NCBI RefSeq assembly: GCF_000519045.1
Contig: NZ_KI912532.1
Coordinates: 1,984,001 to 2,048,000 of the forward strand
Origin: Dechloromonas agitata is5
Lineage (GTDB): Bacteria; Pseudomonadota; Gammaproteobacteria; Burkholderiales; Rhodocyclaceae
Length of the DNA: 64,000 nucleotides
Direction: 5' to 3'
Shown: piece by piece, positions 63,298 through 64,000 of the stretch
How the letters are laid out: every line of letters begins with the position of its first letter
Numbering within the stretch: the stretch's first letter is position 1
Notes under the pieces: model-generated
Told to the model about the DNA's origin: nothing
The model's database searches: none
The model's input: the letters and a program-made list of their open reading frames with translations, nothing else
Translations under genes and position numbers: made by a program

Positions 63298-63723
63298 TTA
63301 CGGCTGGCCTTCTCCCGGCTGGGTGACGAAGCCGATCTTGGTCAGCCCGGCCCGGCGGGCGGCGCTCATCGTCTCGGCCACCGTTTCGTAGCGGGTGTTG
63401 CGGTCGGCCTTGAGATGCATCTCGACGTTGGCGTCCTGGGCCACGGCGTCGCGGAACTTCTGCTCCAGGCCGTTGCGGTCCACCGTGTCGTTGCCGACAT
63501 AAACGAGGTTCTCGCCGGTGATCGAAACCTGCAACGTCATCGGCTTTTCCGGCGTCGGCGTGCTGGCGGCGCGCGGCAGGTCGACCTTGACCGAATGCGT
63601 CATCAGCGGCGCGGTGATGATGAAGATGATCAACAGCACCAGCATCACGTCGACCAGCGGCGTCATGTTGATTTCCGCGGTCGGCATCTGGCTGCCCGGC
63701 GAATTGAAGGAACCCATCGCCAT
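63298..63723 (-). CDS. exbD: ExbD, TonB-system proton channel subunit
   Basis: The 141-residue protein has a membrane segment with the functional Asp (INMTPLVDVMLVLLIIFIITAP) and a periplasmic domain. It works with ExbB and TonB. The start at 63723 lies two bases before the exbB stop at 63725 when read on the minus strand. Confidence 0.93.
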   Translation of the reverse strand: MAMGSFNSPGSQMPTAEINMTPLVDVMLVLLIIFIITAPLMTHSVKVDLPRAASTPTPEKPMTLQVSITGENLVYVGNDTVDRNGLEQKFRDAVAQDANVEMHLKADRNTRYETVAETMSAARRAGLTKIGFVTQPGEGQP

Positions 63724-63724
63724 G

Positions 63725-64000
63725 TTATGCGGCCTCCGTCGCGGCGCGGGCACGCATCGGGTGGATCTGCGCGCTGTTGGCCACGAAAGGCTTGCCGACG
63801 GTGAAGAAGGCGTGCAGGTCGTGGGCGAAGGCGTCGAGGTCGGCCAGCACGACGCGGTTGGCGCGGGTGAAGGCGTTGTAGGCGAAGACGGCCGGTAGCG
63901 CGACGGCGAGGCCGGCGGCGGTCATGATCAGCGCCTCGCCGACCGGGCCGGCGACCTTTTCCAGCGCGGCCTGACCCGAGAGGCCGATGGCGACCAGGGC
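63725..64000 (-). CDS. exbB: ExbB, TonB-system proton channel subunit (5' cut by window)
   Basis: The frame runs off the right edge. The visible end has [39 protein letters not shown], the conserved ExbB/TolQ membrane region with its proton path, and the C-terminal [17 protein letters not shown] part. It forms an operon with exbD. Confidence 0.93.
   Translation of the reverse strand, partial: ALVAIGLSGQAALEKVAGPVGEALIMTAAGLAVALPAVFAYNAFTRANRVVLADLDAFAHDLHAFFTVGKPFVANSAQIHPMRARAATEAA

Overview
The window comes from a high-GC Gram-negative chromosome. TonB systems, porins, Bfr/Bfd, FNR/HemN and bacteriohemerythrins suggest a respiratory betaproteobacterium, probably a Rhodocyclales relative (inference from gene style only). 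It holds about 60 genes, tightly packed and often overlapping by 4 bp. I saw no rRNA, tRNA, CRISPR array, IS element or integrase.

Region 1 (1-11.4 kb) is a quinoprotein locus. A minus-strand PQQ alcohol dehydrogenase carries the Asp-x-Asp signature of lanthanide-dependent enzymes. It diverges from a plus-strand, translationally coupled operon: SoxYZ-like carrier, metallo-beta-lactamase-fold hydrolase, dedicated TonB, TonB-dependent receptor, NarL-type sensor kinase, response regulator and prolyl aminopeptidase. Near-consensus sigma-54 (-24/-12) promoters are visible in both directions in the 421-bp gap. I consider this the most interesting system in the window.

Region 2 (11.4-18 kb) is mixed: a MocR regulator divergent from a pyridoxamine-phosphate-oxidase-like gene, a flavin reductase-like protein, a DsbA/FrnE oxidoreductase, a two-piece YeeE/YedE transporter and two methyltransferases (one RlmA-like). 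Region 3 (18-26 kb) holds the PQQ biosynthesis genes in an unusual split arrangement: pqqE with a tail of four coupled accessory genes, then two unknown minus-strand genes, then pqqB-pqqC, pqqA and pqqD. The accessory genes include a SerC-like aminotransferase that has lost canonical substrate residues and a short dihydroorotate-dehydrogenase-like barrel.

Region 4 (26-37.5 kb) has a bacteriohemerythrin, an AEC transporter with a tartrate/malate dehydrogenase and its divergent LysR regulator, a large hemerythrin-PAS-GAF hybrid kinase, a TonB receptor, a porin and a DUF302 protein. Region 5 (37.5-46.1 kb) is an anaerobic/copper block: fnr, hemN (with an FNR box), a TauE/SafE-like membrane protein, Usp, copA, a GGDEF-EAL protein, a CopZ-like chaperone and selD.

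Region 6 (46.1-64 kb) is dominated by iron: a Fur-box-controlled siderophore receptor, an orphan iron-binding protein, bfd, two complementary bacterioferritin subunits, an MFS transporter, and a TonB receptor-thioredoxin-feoB-feoA operon beside exbBD. HD-GYP, catalase-like, HD, glutathione peroxidase and small unknown genes lie between. The window cuts into a gene at each end: a Gly/Met-rich protein at the left and exbB at the right.
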